Numbered from the stretch's first letter, positions 1 through 12,052 are shown. The stretch: DNA of 64,000 bases from Imbricaverruca yamaguchii (GCA_034440575.1 JAOTOL010001321.1:434001-498000); one strand, 5' to 3'. Numbers and translations: made by a program. The notes: generated by a model from the letters alone, not told the origin.

Positions 1-25
1 TATATATATATATATATATATATAT
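1..25. repeat. (TA)n microsatellite
   Basis: Pure alternating TA from the first base of the window, so the tract probably continues to the left. A poly-C run follows at about 73-86. Confidence 0.95.
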
Positions 26-87
26 GTTCTTCATATATTCTTGCTTAGTCCGCTCTATTTTCATATTATCGCTCCCCCCCCCCCCAC

Positions 88-1163
88 AGCTGGCTGTTGT
101 GCCTCTGACAATGAGTATATTTGGAGTAAGCAAAATTACGTGGAACATCCAATTTCACACGATTGGCGTCAGCAGAAATTTTGCATAGGGAAGGATGGAA
201 CGAATGCCATGTCCGAATTTAATTTTTCACAATTATTCCAACGCCACGGACATAACGTTAGATGCTACGAAGTTTAGCGGGAACGGATTCCCTTGTTCCC
301 ACCATGGCGAGACCAATGTTTGGAGCTTTACATTAACTTAACCCGGTGTGCTGGATAGGAAATGCAAATCAACAGCTGTGCATCCATGGGAGAGGAGACA
401 TTTCTTGATCAAAATTGTCTACCGTAGATAATTGGCTATAAAGAGGAAAATAATCGCCCATCAGTAGATTGCGGTCAATATCGGGAGTAAGCGAGAAGAA
501 ATCACGCTTTGATTGCGCCCTAAAGCTATGTAAAAATGTGGTATGGTATGCAGGTGAGCATGGAGAAAGTCAGTACTCGATCACAGATATCGACTGTATT
601 TACTAATGGATAATATTGACAGGACATACATAATTAAGTTACTCTACTATGATGCCGAGTTGAATATCATGTAACCTAGTCGGTGGTCGACTGGCACAAA
701 CATTTCGTTGTAGCTCTGAATCCGGTCAGTATCGGATAACCCTCGGTGGCTATTACATAAGCTTTATCGCCGTCTACCTTGGTGCTTCCCGCTCCTCTCT
801 TGTTCGAATCCTTGTTCCACGTAAGTGCTCTAGTTATTTCAAACTACCTCTATGATCGTTACTACACCAGACAATTGGAGGACGCGAATGCTCAATAGAA
901 ATGCATGTCATAACAAATAAATATGAATGAATGCACCGCAATTGAAACGAGAAGAGCAGCCGTGATAAGAAAGAAGTTAGCACGTTAACCAAATGCAAAG
1001 GAAATAAGCAAACAGACGAGTACTTCAATACACAAATACGCACACACTCGGAGGTGGAAATTAGAGGAAGAAGTGGTTGGTACTGTGGGTAACTTCCCCC
1101 GTCCAATAGCAGGACTTGCTCTTCACAAGGCGGCTTCACCTCTGACAATTATACCATTTTGTG
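88..1163. other. Non-coding stretch, nothing recognised
   Basis: Ordinary AT-leaning DNA. I see no convincing exon, repeat array or transposon end. The short open frames have no recognisable motif and are not flanked by good splice sites. Confidence 0.5.
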
Positions 1164-1600
1164 TTAACCCTTGCCGTCTTTCCTGTCAGATCCTCACTCC
1201 CAATCTCGGGGTGGGTGGGGGGGGCGGAGAGTAATCCCCTCTAAAATCCAAACTAAGCGTCGCACGAAAACAAAAGAGGTGTCATCGAAAGGCGCTCGAC
1301 GAATAGGGTCTGGATCCACCACAAAACAATTTCCCCAAAAGTGACGCCACTAGGGGGCTAGATTTTCACTTTTTACAACTTACATTATGTTTTTTCGCTT
1401 CAAATATCCATTTTGGTGGATATTTGAGAAAAAAGGAATCAGAAAAGGACAGAGAAATCGACCAGTGTCATACAAATCTTTGGCCCCTCCAAATGTTTTT
1501 TTTCATATCAACATTTCGAGTTTTCAAGTATTCTTTCAGTTTCCTTTTCTAATGTATAGAGCAGACCGAGAAACGTTGTTCGAAGTCAAGTGTCCTGGAT
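1164..1600 (+). mobile_element. Partial TTAA-bounded MITE, copy A (5' end)
   Basis: It starts with TTAACCC at 1164 and follows the family 5' end: a CCGTCTTTCCTGTCA block, a GC-rich hairpin-like segment, then the stretch ending in a CTCGACGAATAGGGTC variant. Similarity to the full copies at 2047-2893 (reverse) and 45480-46309 fades near 1600, so the 3' half is lost or replaced. Confidence 0.7.
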
Positions 1601-2046
1601 GGAGATATTGTTGAGTAAATTGGACTTTCGGTTGTGATTTGTAGCATACCATGCACTAAAATCCAATTCAATGAAAACGGCATGCCTAATCCACGTGTTG
1701 ATTTTTTTTTGCGGGGTAAGGATGCACAAATCATCAAATAGAGTCCGCTCAGGGGACCATTGTGTACCTCTGGCGTTGCTAATGCAGAACAGACTGTCAA
1801 GTTTAATATAAGGCCCTTGTTTTTGCATGGAATGAATGAACTCAAAATTTGGCTTGGCATCACAAATAATTTTGGGAAGTCGATTATTTCCATGCAACAC
1901 CCGTACGGTTAATAATCAACTTGTTCAACATTGGGGTCAGTACCCCATTAAACCCCACCCGGGCTCGGATCCCTCGCCCTTGTCCCCATCCTGGTGGGGA
2001 TGAGCAGTCTTCAACATTTCAGTGGTAGGCGCTCTTTTTTAGCTGT
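1601..2046. other. Non-coding stretch between two MITE copies
   Basis: No recognisable feature. The open frames here on the minus strand show no known motif. Confidence 0.5.
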
Positions 2047-2893
2047 TTAACCCGTCCCGTCTCGGGGGAGGTCTTCAACCGCCCCCTGCTGTTTTTCGCG
2101 GATAGCGGACGAACAGCGCGGGGCAGCGCGCCCAAATTTGGCATACCTTTTTCCACATCAATTTGACATGCTGATTCAAAAAATTTATGTCAGGTCATCT
2201 AGGGTCAACGAGTTAGTCAAGGTCAAGTGAGGTCACCTCCAAAAAGGTTTAACCAGTCGCCACGCTTTAACGGATACAGATATTTTAATGAAACTTTCAG
2301 CGTGGCTTATCTTTACGGATGCAACAAAACTGACGGTGGAATTTTGCTTTGTTTCGTCGTTTTTGATTACACAAAAGTTTTGCGTATTTGCCAAATTGCA
2401 GACCAAATAAAGGATTCAGGCTAAAGTAAGCATTTTTGATTGGGGAAAGTTGACTTTCAATAACGTTTCTCGGTCTGCTCTGCCCATTGAAAAAAAAATT
2501 AATGAAAACATGAAAACTCAAAATTTTGAACTTTCAAACAAAGGAAAGGTTTATTTTTGGGGGTCCAGAAAATTATAGCCCTGGTCGATTTCGCTATCCT
2601 TTTCTCATTCCAAGTAATTGTTTTCATATATCCCTCAAAATGAACTCCCCAGAGTCAAAAATATAATGTAAAACCTGTCAAGTTGTGAAAACCTAGCCCC
2701 CCTGGTGACGTTACTTTTGGGGGAAATTGTTTTGGAGGGAGGACCCAGGCCCTACTCGTCGAACGCTTTTCGATGACACCTCGTTCGTTGTCGTGCGATG
2801 CTTAGTTTGGATTTTAGAGGGGGTCTTCAACCGCCCCCCCCCCCCCCCGGAGACGGGGTGTGAGGATTTGACCGGAAAGACGGCGCGGGTTAA
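2047..2893 (-). mobile_element. Full-length TTAA-bounded MITE, copy B (piggyBac-like)
   Basis: An 847-bp element in reverse orientation, bounded by TTAA at 2047-2050 and 2890-2893. The ends are short imperfect inverted repeats (TTAACCCGTCCCGTC at one end, the complement of GACGGCGCGGGTTAA at the other), each followed by a GC-rich GGTCTTCAACCGCCCC block. It has no coding capacity. Established knowledge: piggyBac-superfamily elements target TTAA and duplicate it, and their ends often begin with CCC. The assignment is inferred from that and from the multi-copy nature (copies A, C, D and E). It carries an AGGTCA-type cluster at 2191-2235. Confidence 0.75.
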
Positions 2894-5033
2894 CAGGAAG
2901 ATATTTCCCTATGCTTCCCGATTATCCTAACCTCACTACCACGTCCTCTATACATATAATTACCGTTGACGTACAAGAGCCCTTCTTGTAGTGAGATGGT
3001 ACGAAATATCTATGAATTAATGGTACCTAAGTATTACTGTAAGTGGCATCTCTTGAGCTAATCACTGCTGCAGCCGATCATTTATGACGCAGCAAACAAG
3101 CAGCCGAAGCGCTTCATTGTGCGTTGGAAAGATGACGTCGTCCTTATAGAATGGCGGTAGGCAAAAGGAAACTTGACGTCAAGTGTAAGCAGGTCTTTAG
3201 GAAGGAACATTGTTTGGATTAAAAGCCGATACAATTTGCCCCAGGAATTTATGCATTTGTGGGTACATTTCAGGTTATCTTCATGCCAAAATATTTCCAA
3301 AGCGTAAATCTCTTTTTTCACATGTGGAGAAACAATATTTACCTTACCCACCTTTCAAAACCGCCGCTGGCTGTAATGCTCACCAATGTAGTGACATACA
3401 CTGTGTCGCTGGAGGTGAGGAGCTTGTCCCACGTGGTGAAATGGCCAGATGTTTTATATGGGGACGGTCAAGTGCATACCTTTCACGCAGTATCGACCAT
3501 GCTCAATTTATGCGACCTGGCTTCAAAGTGAAGACATTTTGTTCCAAGCGGGATGGTCCATTTCATCATATTTGGCCGGAACCTGGGAGTACCATAGCGT
3601 AAATCATCTCGGTTCGGTTCACATTGGAAAGCCGATATCGCTGCGTCAGGTTATGTCGTCGTGGAATTCCTCACGCCAGAGTGGCCGCTACCACAGCTGG
3701 GGGTCCCTGCGTCCCGACCGCAAGTTAGTTTGGGTTCGCTTGTAATGCTTTTTGTAGGCATACCAGATGCATCGTGACAGTCACGAGCATTCTCTTCATT
3801 TATCAGTTACTTAAGAAATGTCACAAGCAGAAGGGCATGGTTTGAAGATAAGACATTTTGGTTATTTGCGACGCCTTCGACTTCTAGGCCACATGGCGTC
3901 ACCATCCTCTCGCTCAGATGTGTCGTTGGTCGGCTCGGCAATCCCGTCGACTGCAAAATTCCAGCCACGGTCTGCCATGCAAGTTTTCACAAACTTCCGC
4001 TGGTTCCATTGTTCACATTTTGAGGACTACAAACATATTGCACAGCATTACACATTACTGCACTGCACTAAGCAGTGCAAAATATAATAACGATGGGATA
4101 GAACAACGAAATGAACGTCAGATGATGAGAACTTGTTCTTCCAACTTTTACATGTGTTGCTCTACAATGCAACTTTTGCAGTTTCCTTAACTTGGGTTGA
4201 ACATTTTACGATCACCATAGTATTGTAGCTTATTTTCGTGCCACGGAACAATTTTACTTCAGTACATCTGGCGGTTACTTACAAAACGTACCAAATGCCA
4301 TCAAACATGACAACGATCCAGTCTGACCGTACTCGACCAAGCTAACACCGCAAAAGGAAGTACAACTTTGTTCCACCTACAGGGCATCATCTGCTGGAAC
4401 GTACAGTTGATTACCTATTGCAAGCCACTCATTGCACTTCATGATGCACGTAGGCTATGCCCGGAGGGATCATTTTCACAACCTTCATGTTGACTTCATT
4501 ATTCACGTTTTTGGGTCACCGCGCATGTGGTATTTCGCATTGGACACTGTGCTGCACAATGATACAAATGTCAGGAAAATGAAAGCAGATCAAACGGCGT
4601 CGATTTGGTTTTGATAACCAAATCGTTACAAAGGCGGTCGATTTCTAAGTTCGCCGAGACGGAATTTTGGTGGTGAACGTGGTCTGTGGCCGTGAACATT
4701 TGAACATGTCAACGTGGTCTGGGTGAACATGTTAACATGTCAACGTGGTCTGGGTGAACATGTGGGTCCGTGGTCACATTAGGAACTGTCAAAATATTTT
4801 CGGAAGTGGGTTGTGCTTCTTCGCATCCTGAACGTATTTACCACTGGAATTCACTGTCCTGCTCTTTATGCACGGTATATTACACTCGTAAAGAAGCCAG
4901 ATACGTGGACCTCCATTCTGCGCACCCTGCCAGCTCACCACCGTCAACAGAGGGCAAGATGGTGCCAGCTTAGCCAGCGGTAAGGCGGAAGTAGTGGCAG
5001 ACAACATTTATATGACCCCACCCCAACCAATTG
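2894..5033. other. Non-coding stretch, nothing recognised except a short repeat
   Basis: Several overlapping open frames at 3.2-4.2 kb have no recognisable domain and overlap each other in different frames, so they look like chance. The only structure I see is the small tandem repeat at 4675-4768. Confidence 0.5.
4675..4768 (+). repeat. Short imperfect tandem repeat, about 3 copies
   Basis: The motif AACGTGGTCTGGGTGAACATG recurs with spacer variants containing GTTAACATGTC. It lies about 265 bp left of the large palindrome. Confidence 0.7.
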
Positions 5034-5317
5034 GTTACTGTTTACACCATTAGTCTGTGTCGATAGTTTTCAAAGTGGTGTTATCAAAAAGCGCTACTGT
5101 TTTTATTTTGCCTTCCTATGTGCCTAATAATTTGGCATAAAAATTATATCGCTGGACAATTGGCATTTTTTACCAAAATTCGTTAAAAAATACTCTGTTT
5201 TCGACATTCGGCGCCATATTGACTGTGTGTGTGTGTGTAGGTGAATTTTTCCAGCCTGCCACCGTGTGGTAATATCGGCTGGTTCCGGATGTGTAAGGGA
5301 GTGAGTAGCGTAGGGTA

Positions 5318-5967
5318 GTAGATTTTCACGACTTTTCACGACTTACATTATGTTTTTTACTCTGGGGAGTTCATTTTGTGCGATATATGAAACAAATTAT
5401 TTGGAATGAGAAAAGTACAGCGAAATCGACCAGGTCTATAATTTTTTGGGCCCCCAAAATAAAAAATTGATAGTTTTTGGAATTTCAAAATTTTAAGTTT
5501 TCACGTTTTTTAATTTTCCTTTTCCAATGGGTAGAGCAGACCGAGAAACGTTGTTAGAAGTCAACTTTCCCCAAAACAAAATGTTTACTTTAGCCAGGAT
5601 CCTGTATTTGAACTGCAATATGGCAAATACCCAAAAGTTGTATGTAGTCAAAAACGAAAAAAAAAAAACTTGACCTCGTACGTTTTGTTGCATCCGTAAA
5701 GATAAGCAAACGCTGAAAGTTTCATTAAAATATGGGTATCCGTTAAAGCGTGACGACTGGTTGAACTTTTTGGAGGTGACCTCACTTGACCTTGACTAAC
5801 TCGTTGACCATAAATGACCTGACCTAAAAATTTTGATTCAGCATGTCGAATTGATGTGGGAAAAGGTATTCCAAATTTTGGAGCGCTACCGCGCGCCGTT
5901 CGTCCACTATCTGCGAAAAAAAACCTGACGGGGGGCGGTTGAAGACCCCCGAGACGGGACGGGTTAA
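5318..5967 (+). mobile_element. TTAA-bounded MITE copy C, 5'-truncated, nested in the palindrome
   Basis: It follows copy D (45480-46309) from the TTTTCACGACTTTTCACGAC region to the 3' terminus GAGACGGGACGGGTTAA, ending with TTAA at 5964-5967. The 5' quarter is missing. It separates the outer and inner parts of the left palindrome arm, and the right arm has no MITE at the matching place, so it arrived after the palindrome formed. Confidence 0.75.
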
Positions 5968-6482
5968 GATAATATCGCCTATCTTACGTCTTTTAGTACA
6001 CCAGGATATGCCAATTTCGGGGCATAGAAGGAACTCTGAGGTTTATACAAGTAAGCATCATGATACAGCTGCAATTTCTCCACTTATTCATTTGAAAACT
6101 TCAGCATCATTCACTGGGCATAGAAATAATAGACTTCATATTTATTCGCTGTTTCAATTACATAGCAGCATGATTGAGGGAGGCTGCTTTGTACACACGT
6201 GCATCGCATACCAAATACCTGCCTACTCGTTGCATCTTGAGACATTCAAATAGCCTTTCCACATCACGTTCAGATTAAAATAAGGTACGTTGGTGATAAA
6301 AATGAGTAAAGTTCGCGTGATTATTGAAAGTCGCTTTGATCACTATGGGACCATCGATACCCATGTTTTCCCCAAAGGGACACATGACATCAATCAATGA
6401 ACACTGTTATATCCAAGGCAAACATCGTGCGAAGGTGCGGAGCACAACTGACTAAAGCACCCAGTTCTATCTTTCATGGAAC

Positions 6483-7027
6483 TCACAGTCGTTTTAGCAT
6501 AATATCCAGGTGCCTCTTAGTTGTTAGCACGGGCAAGAGCTGCCGGTGCACGTAGCCAGCCCGGATGTAGCCGTCCCTCCTCTTCTTCCCGTATGCGGTT
6601 TTTGCAGCTGGCAACACGTGTTTCGCGCGTCGTTCAACTGACTGACCGTGGACGGGAACCTGTGGAACTGGCATTGACATTTCCACATAGCCATCAAGTT
6701 AGGAGCTTGACGTGTGGTACGTGAGGGCCGGTTCGAAGGCGCCGTCAGGCGCCGTCCCAGGGTATCGACTATACCCGGTCTCATTTAGTTTCGGAGTTGT
6801 CCTGGGACGGACGCTAGGGAGTCTCCACGCTCATTTTTGCCGCGGGTGCACCTGATTCGTTCAACAGCGAACTGGCGCTCAGCTCTGTCATCGCCACAGA
6901 GAAGTGTCTGGAGCACCATTTCACTGTGAGCAATGCTCACGCGCGATGTTTGCCTTGGATATACCACTGTCATTGACTGATGTTTGACATGTGTCCCTTT
7001 GGGAAAAATAGGCATCGATGGTCCCAT
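6483..7027 (-). pseudogene. Decayed transposon-type ORF in the palindrome loop
   Basis: The minus strand carries two separated fragments. The first (7027-6785) reads HSEMVLQTLLCGDDRAERQF and ends at a stop. The second (about 6686-6483, another frame) reads VPVHGQSVERRAKHV and then KKRRDGYIRAG. I recognise the pattern H-x-Q-x-VER-x-x-K with a following YG...RRDG-x-IR as one that recurs in many uncharacterised, apparently transposon-linked invertebrate proteins, but I cannot name the family. At least one frameshift and one stop separate the pieces, so it is not functional. Its place between long inverted repeats fits a degraded element-encoded protein. Confidence 0.45.
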
Positions 7028-7672
7028 GGCGATCAGGAATTTTAATCATTATTATCACCAACGTATCTGATTTTCGTCTGAACGTGATGTGGAAAGGCTA
7101 TCTGAATGTCTCAACATGCAACGAATAGGTGGGTATTTGGTATAGGATGCGCATGCGTACAAAGCAGCCTCCCTCAAGAATGCTGTTATGTAGTTCAAAC
7201 AGCGAGCAAATATGAAGCTTTGTCTATATTTATATGCCCAGTGAGTGATAGGGAAGTCTTCAAATGAGTAAATGCAAAAACCGCGGCTGTATCATTATTT
7301 TGACTTGTTTAAACCTCAGAGTTCCTTGTATGGCAGGAAATGTACATTTCCTAGTGTATTAGAAGATATTAGATAGCCGATATTTTCGTAACTATCAATT
7401 CTTGGCAATATTGCGTGGTTTCAATCGATTCAGCTCGTCGAGATGGTCAACAAGAGGTACTATTGGACCCACTTATCTGGATTGGTTCTCTCGACCAAAA
7501 TGGCGTCGAATGCCGAAAACAGAGCGCTTTTCAAACGCATTTTGAGAAAAAATACCGATTGCCCAGCAATCTAATTTGTATGCCAAATTGTTAGGCACAT
7601 ATGAAGGCAAAAAAAACGTTTTTGATAACACAACTTTGAAAATTATCGACACAGCCTATTACACCATAGGGT

Positions 7673-8275
7673 AAGGATCAACGTAGCACAACTCAGTTAT
7701 GCACATGCAACAAAGTTCTGAAAAATAGGAGAAAAATTATATATTTTTGAGCGATGGGTGAAATAAACGGTTTCGGGACATTTCAGTGATTTGGTGATAG
7801 CAACGTCTTGTAGGGCATCGAATCTTGTATACAAGAGTGTTAAAGGACTTGAATTTCCGGAAATGGCTTTTTGAGAGAGCAAATATCAATCTACAGATAC
7901 TTTTACGACGACATCGGAAAGAACTCATCCTGACGCATCACTTTCGTCTAGGATATTTTTATCGGTAATTTTTACCGAGTTAATTTCGAAATTACCTGTG
8001 CATTCAGAAAATTGTAGGACTTACAATATGACATATTTGAGAAACTTATCAACAGAACCATATAGCCAGCAGCCAACGGAACATATTTTTCAATGGAACG
8101 TCTGTGTTCAGTTCAAGCAATTCCGTAACATGAATTTTACATCTTTGTCTATTTTGGCATGTTTTGTTCTTTTAAGCCTGACAAAATTTTGTATTTTGGT
8201 TGCATCAAATTTCACTTTGGTGTATCTTTTTATTTCTGTCGCTGATTTTGAGAGAAAAGATATCCCTTAACACGC
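7673..8275. other. Non-coding stretch, nothing recognised
   Basis: AT-rich, with no array, transposon end or credible exon visible. Confidence 0.5.
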
Positions 8276-8660
8276 GTCCTGAAAGGCGGGGTGGGGGCCG
8301 GAATCCTCCCACCCCTCCGGTTTTTCGTAGATACCTCCAGATTTGACGGATCGATATACGCCATTTTCGGCGTATCTGCTTCGCAATGACCGACACGTTG
8401 CTCAAAGTAAGACACACGGAAATCGGTCGAAATGTTTTCGAGTTAGAGGCCGCTAAAGTAAAAAATGTTAGTCGCTCCAGACCGCAAAGATCGGCGCTGA
8501 TGCGCTTCTCGTATGTTGGCAAAAAGGAAGTGTTCTGGGCAACACTAGTGACTTGTTTGATGTATATTGTTATGCTATATAGCTTCAAAGTCATGTTAGG
8601 TCACCAAGGTCAAGTCAGATCAAGTTCATGACAGGTTAATTGAACCAAACTTGGTCAACT
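8276..8660 (+). repeat. Dispersed repeat family 2, first copy
   Basis: It shares the block CACCTCCGGTTTTTCGTAGA (here with one mismatch) and the following CGATATACGCCAT with the copy at about 9905-10010. It ends in an AGGTCA-rich segment (GTTAGGTCACCAAGGTCAAG at 8596). A GC-rich leader precedes the block in both copies. It is probably a non-autonomous element; the ends are not defined. Confidence 0.6.
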
Positions 8661-9904
8661 GGAATGTTGTCATAAATGCAAATGACTGTCATGCGATTGA
8701 TGTTACGTTGCATGTTACTCCCTACACATCCTGAAAACTACTGTTTGTCATCGTGTACCTAGGCGTTTCCATACTTTATTAATGTACTTCACTCCTTTCT
8801 TCAGCAAGCCGATTGTGCCGAGTCGCCGGACTGCTCAGTCGGGCGGAGGCCCGGTTCCGGTAACTGGAGCAGGTAATGACCTGATAATTTGCTGCTATGT
8901 GGGTGATCTGAGGTCAAATTCCAGGTCTAGCATCTCTATTGCATCATTAGTAATGTTCAAACCATCATTGATGCCAATTTTGGAGCACTTAAGCACAATC
9001 ATAGCGATCCATAACGATGCTAAGCCAAGCCATGCAAAACAATAAAATGCTGACATATGTGACCTCATTTGACCTTGAAGATATTGACATCAGGTCATGA
9101 AACTTTCACACAATGAAGTTCACTATCGTATCCATCCACTTTGGGAATTTTGTTACTTCAGCTATAATAGGAGCCGAGATCTTAGAGGGTGGTATCCTCC
9201 CTCCCCCGCCTTCAGTGCTAATACTTTTCAGAGGCTTTCAGGGCGTGTGTTACAATCTGAGATACTAAAAAAGTAAAATTGATGAAATTGATTGATGAAA
9301 ATTTAAAATAGGAGATTTCCCACAACAAACCACACCTCTGGTAATTCAAGAATCGCCCATGATTTCAGTGATGCTTAGTGATACTTCAGCAACACACTTT
9401 GGCATTCGCTTTGTTGTGTCGATGATAAGGATGGACCTAGTGACTATCACCATTACTTGCAGCGTTTATGCATGTCGGAAAAATATCATCACGTTCTCTT
9501 TCCGCCAGCCGTTTTCCAAAACTGAGTCGTACATTGCACCCGCTCTGCCAAGCCTGCTATCGTTTCCTTCCTCAACCCATCTGTTATTGCCGTCACCAAC
9601 GCCGGGCTTTTATCTCCCTCGGAACCGCCACCAGGCTGGAGAGTATCGAGCTATGCACGGATGGGGAGTATGGATATATGCATGGAGTACGAATGGGGTT
9701 GGACGGAAGACATACGCGAAACCAACACATCGGCTTATATTTGTCTTTATCACATAGTCATCAGCAGTCCACAGAGACGCAATGCCTTTTATTTACCACA
9801 CAATGATCAGCATGCCTAACACTTGATCGCTGACACAAAGTGATCATCATGTTTCTTACAGGTACCTACCTACCGCGGCATATTTAATATGTAAGGAACA
9901 GAAC
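8661..9904. other. Non-coding stretch
   Basis: No gene recognised. TGACCT/AGGTCA hexamers occur at 9059-9097, and a GC-rich block reminiscent of the dispersed repeats sits at about 9185-9215. Confidence 0.45.
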
Positions 9905-10010
9905 CCGATTTAACTCGCGCCCTGGAGGGGGGGCGAAATCCGCTCACACCTCCGGTTTTTCGTAGATAACTCGAGATTTTACCGGCCGATATACGCCATT
10001 GTTTGTGTAC
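9905..10010 (+). repeat. Dispersed repeat family 2, second copy (fragment)
   Basis: It matches the 8276 copy over CACCTCCGGTTTTTCGTAGA and CGATATACGCCAT in the same orientation, after a poly-G-containing leader. It runs directly into the LINE scrap that follows. Confidence 0.65.
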
Positions 10011-10039
10011 CTGTCTAGAAATGAAATGTTTTGCTATGT

Positions 10040-10303
10040 TGGTTTCAAAAGACCGCAAAGCACAAGTAATATATCTCAGCTAGGAGCAGAACATTCGGAA
10101 TGCTGGGACTCATTAATAAGAATTAATAAGAGGGTGAGACATAAGAGCAAGGAAGTCATGAAAAAGCTGCATTTAGCATATATGCGACCTCACTTGGAAT
10201 TTTCGGTACGAGTATACATATGTTAGAACGAGTTCAACGCAAGGCCACTAGACTCATCAGTGGAATAGCATCTTATAATATGGAGAAAGGGTTATGACAT
10301 TAT
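10040..10303 (+). mobile_element. CR1-type LINE reverse transcriptase C-terminal scrap
   Basis: One frame reads KKLHLAYMRPHLEFSVRVY to 10221 and then stops. A second frame continues LERVQRKATRLISGI (from 10225) and ends NMEKGL-stop. Together these match the C-terminal landmark of CR1-like non-LTR reverse transcriptases, where an RPHLEYA motif is followed by LE-x-VQRRATR and then a YEERL-like stretch. The usual segment between the two motifs is missing and the frame shifts there. It is a dead fragment with no catalytic domain. Confidence 0.75.
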
Positions 10304-11737
10304 ATATATGTATTACTCTTTTGACTTTATGTCTTTATGACTTTATGATCGACATGTCGTGGAGCGGACCAGCTGATAGGACAGGGAGAATGAGCGAGAG
10401 AGAGAGAGGGAGAGGGAGAGAGCGAGAGAGCGAAAGAGAGAACATGTGCATCCCTACTCTACCTAGTTGACATCCACAAGGGGCGTAGGTAATCTGAGAA
10501 TGGTTAGGATCAACTCCGGAGTAAGATGCACAATTAGTCTGAGCTATGTCGAAATGGAGCTCTATGTGTTGTCAATGCACTTGCAATCTAGAGGTTACCG
10601 GACGGCACTGGTATGGTATCTAACAGGAGTGTTATCAGTCCAGGGCTAAAGGGCAGGATAATTAATTGTTCGATGAAGTAGAAATTCATGGACTAATAAA
10701 AGGCCGACTACAATATGGAATGGTTGTACTGAATATATATGTATTGATCCCAAATAGACATTCCTTTGATAGGTTTTCTTAGTATGATTAACATCAAAAT
10801 TGTTTCTAATGCAATGGCTAGGTAAAAAGTCCTTCCAAATATTCACATGACTCACGTCTTCCCAGTTGTATTCGGGTTTAACCCGTTACAACCGATTACA
10901 ACCACCGGTATGAGCAATACAAGTTCGTCAGATTGTCATTCAACCCTCATCCCAACACCAATCGATGAAAAACCGATGTGAAACATTTATAACAACATAT
11001 GGAAATCGTTTGAGCATCCGTGACTGAGATGATCACATGAGCAAGTCACTTTGTAGCAACAGCCACTGCCCCTGCCGGCCAGATGTGTTGACATAAGAAA
11101 CGATGGCAGAGACTCACTGTATTAGGCTAGATATTGGTTGCTGGTACTCACCTGGAAGGATGACTGGCACTGATTCGTATTTGAATTATAGGCGCAGCTA
11201 TTACTTGTGTCTTACGGGACGTTCTGTGATGCTGTCAGAACCTTATAATATAGTGTTATTGCAGGATCATTCGTCGAAGAGCTCTCGATAAAAATGACAA
11301 AATGATGAATAAATGGGTCGAATATGTTTGGCGCAGGAAACGCGAAGGTCCTCTGAGAAGGCACACGATTCAGGGGATTGACTAATAGCTTCAGAGATTC
11401 TCAGAGGAGTCGCTGATACCAAAAAGGGAAGCCGTGATGGAGGAAAAGCGATAAGAGTGTATGCAAGTGTATACATTGTGATTACAAGTGTATACATTGG
11501 TGGCTTGCCGAACTCTGGCGTTTGCAGGTCTGACGGTCTGGCAATTCTACATATACTTAGAAAATGAACTCGGTGTGTAAGTTGTGTATGAGCAACCAAG
11601 CATATCAGATATATCTGTAAACAATTTTGTCCCATGAGGAGATTGACATTTTGATATTTGTGACTACCAGAGATGGTGGCATAGGTTCAATAAATGATGA
11701 GCAGATTTTGAAAACACTTTTTGACCATCGGAACCGC
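10304..11737. other. Non-coding stretch with a GA-rich microsatellite
   Basis: A purine tract (GAGAGA with AGGG variants) occupies about 10394-10441. Short repeats of AAGTGTATACATTG occur at 11466-11500. No gene recognised. Confidence 0.5.
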
Positions 11738-12052
11738 TGGAGGTCCCCGACACACGCCAGTGGTCTGGGTCTGGTGACACACCGCCAGTCGCCGCCCTGG
11801 TCAAGGGGCTCCATTGGTACTGCTGGAGATCCCCGACACACGCCAGTGGTCTGGGTCTGGTGACACACCGCTAGTCGCCGCCCTGGTCAGGGCTGGTCAG
11901 CGGGCTCCATCGGTACTGCTGGAGGTCCTCGACATACGCTAATCAGGCTAATCAGGGGGCTCCATGGAGATCCCGACCCACGCCAGTGGTCTGGGTCTGG
12001 TGACACACCGCCAGTCGCCGCCCTGGTCAGGGCTAGCCAGGGGGCTCCATCT
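11738..12052 (+). repeat. Minisatellite, about 86-bp unit, 3 to 4 copies
   Basis: The blocks CGACACACGCCAGTGGTCTG, GTGACACACCGCCAGTCGCC and GGGGCTCCAT recur in the same order, starting near 11738, 11824 and 11965, with one partial copy near 11920. The array runs directly into the CpG island. Confidence 0.85.

Larger units (their letters stand above)
5034..7672. mobile_element. Large imperfect palindrome (foldback-like element)
   Basis: Two arms in inverted orientation surround a loop at about 6438-6924. The inner arms are about 5968-6437 and 6925-7395; for example GGAACTCTGAGGTTTA at 6031 is matched inversely near 7309-7324. The outer arms are about 5034-5225 and 7490-7672, sharing CTGTGTCGATA and TTATCAAAAA on the left with their complements on the right. 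The left arm is interrupted by MITE copy C. The loop holds a decayed reading frame on the minus strand. Long inverted repeats around a remnant ORF suggest a DNA transposon with long terminal repeats, or an inverted duplication of one. Arm boundaries are by eye. Confidence 0.7.
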
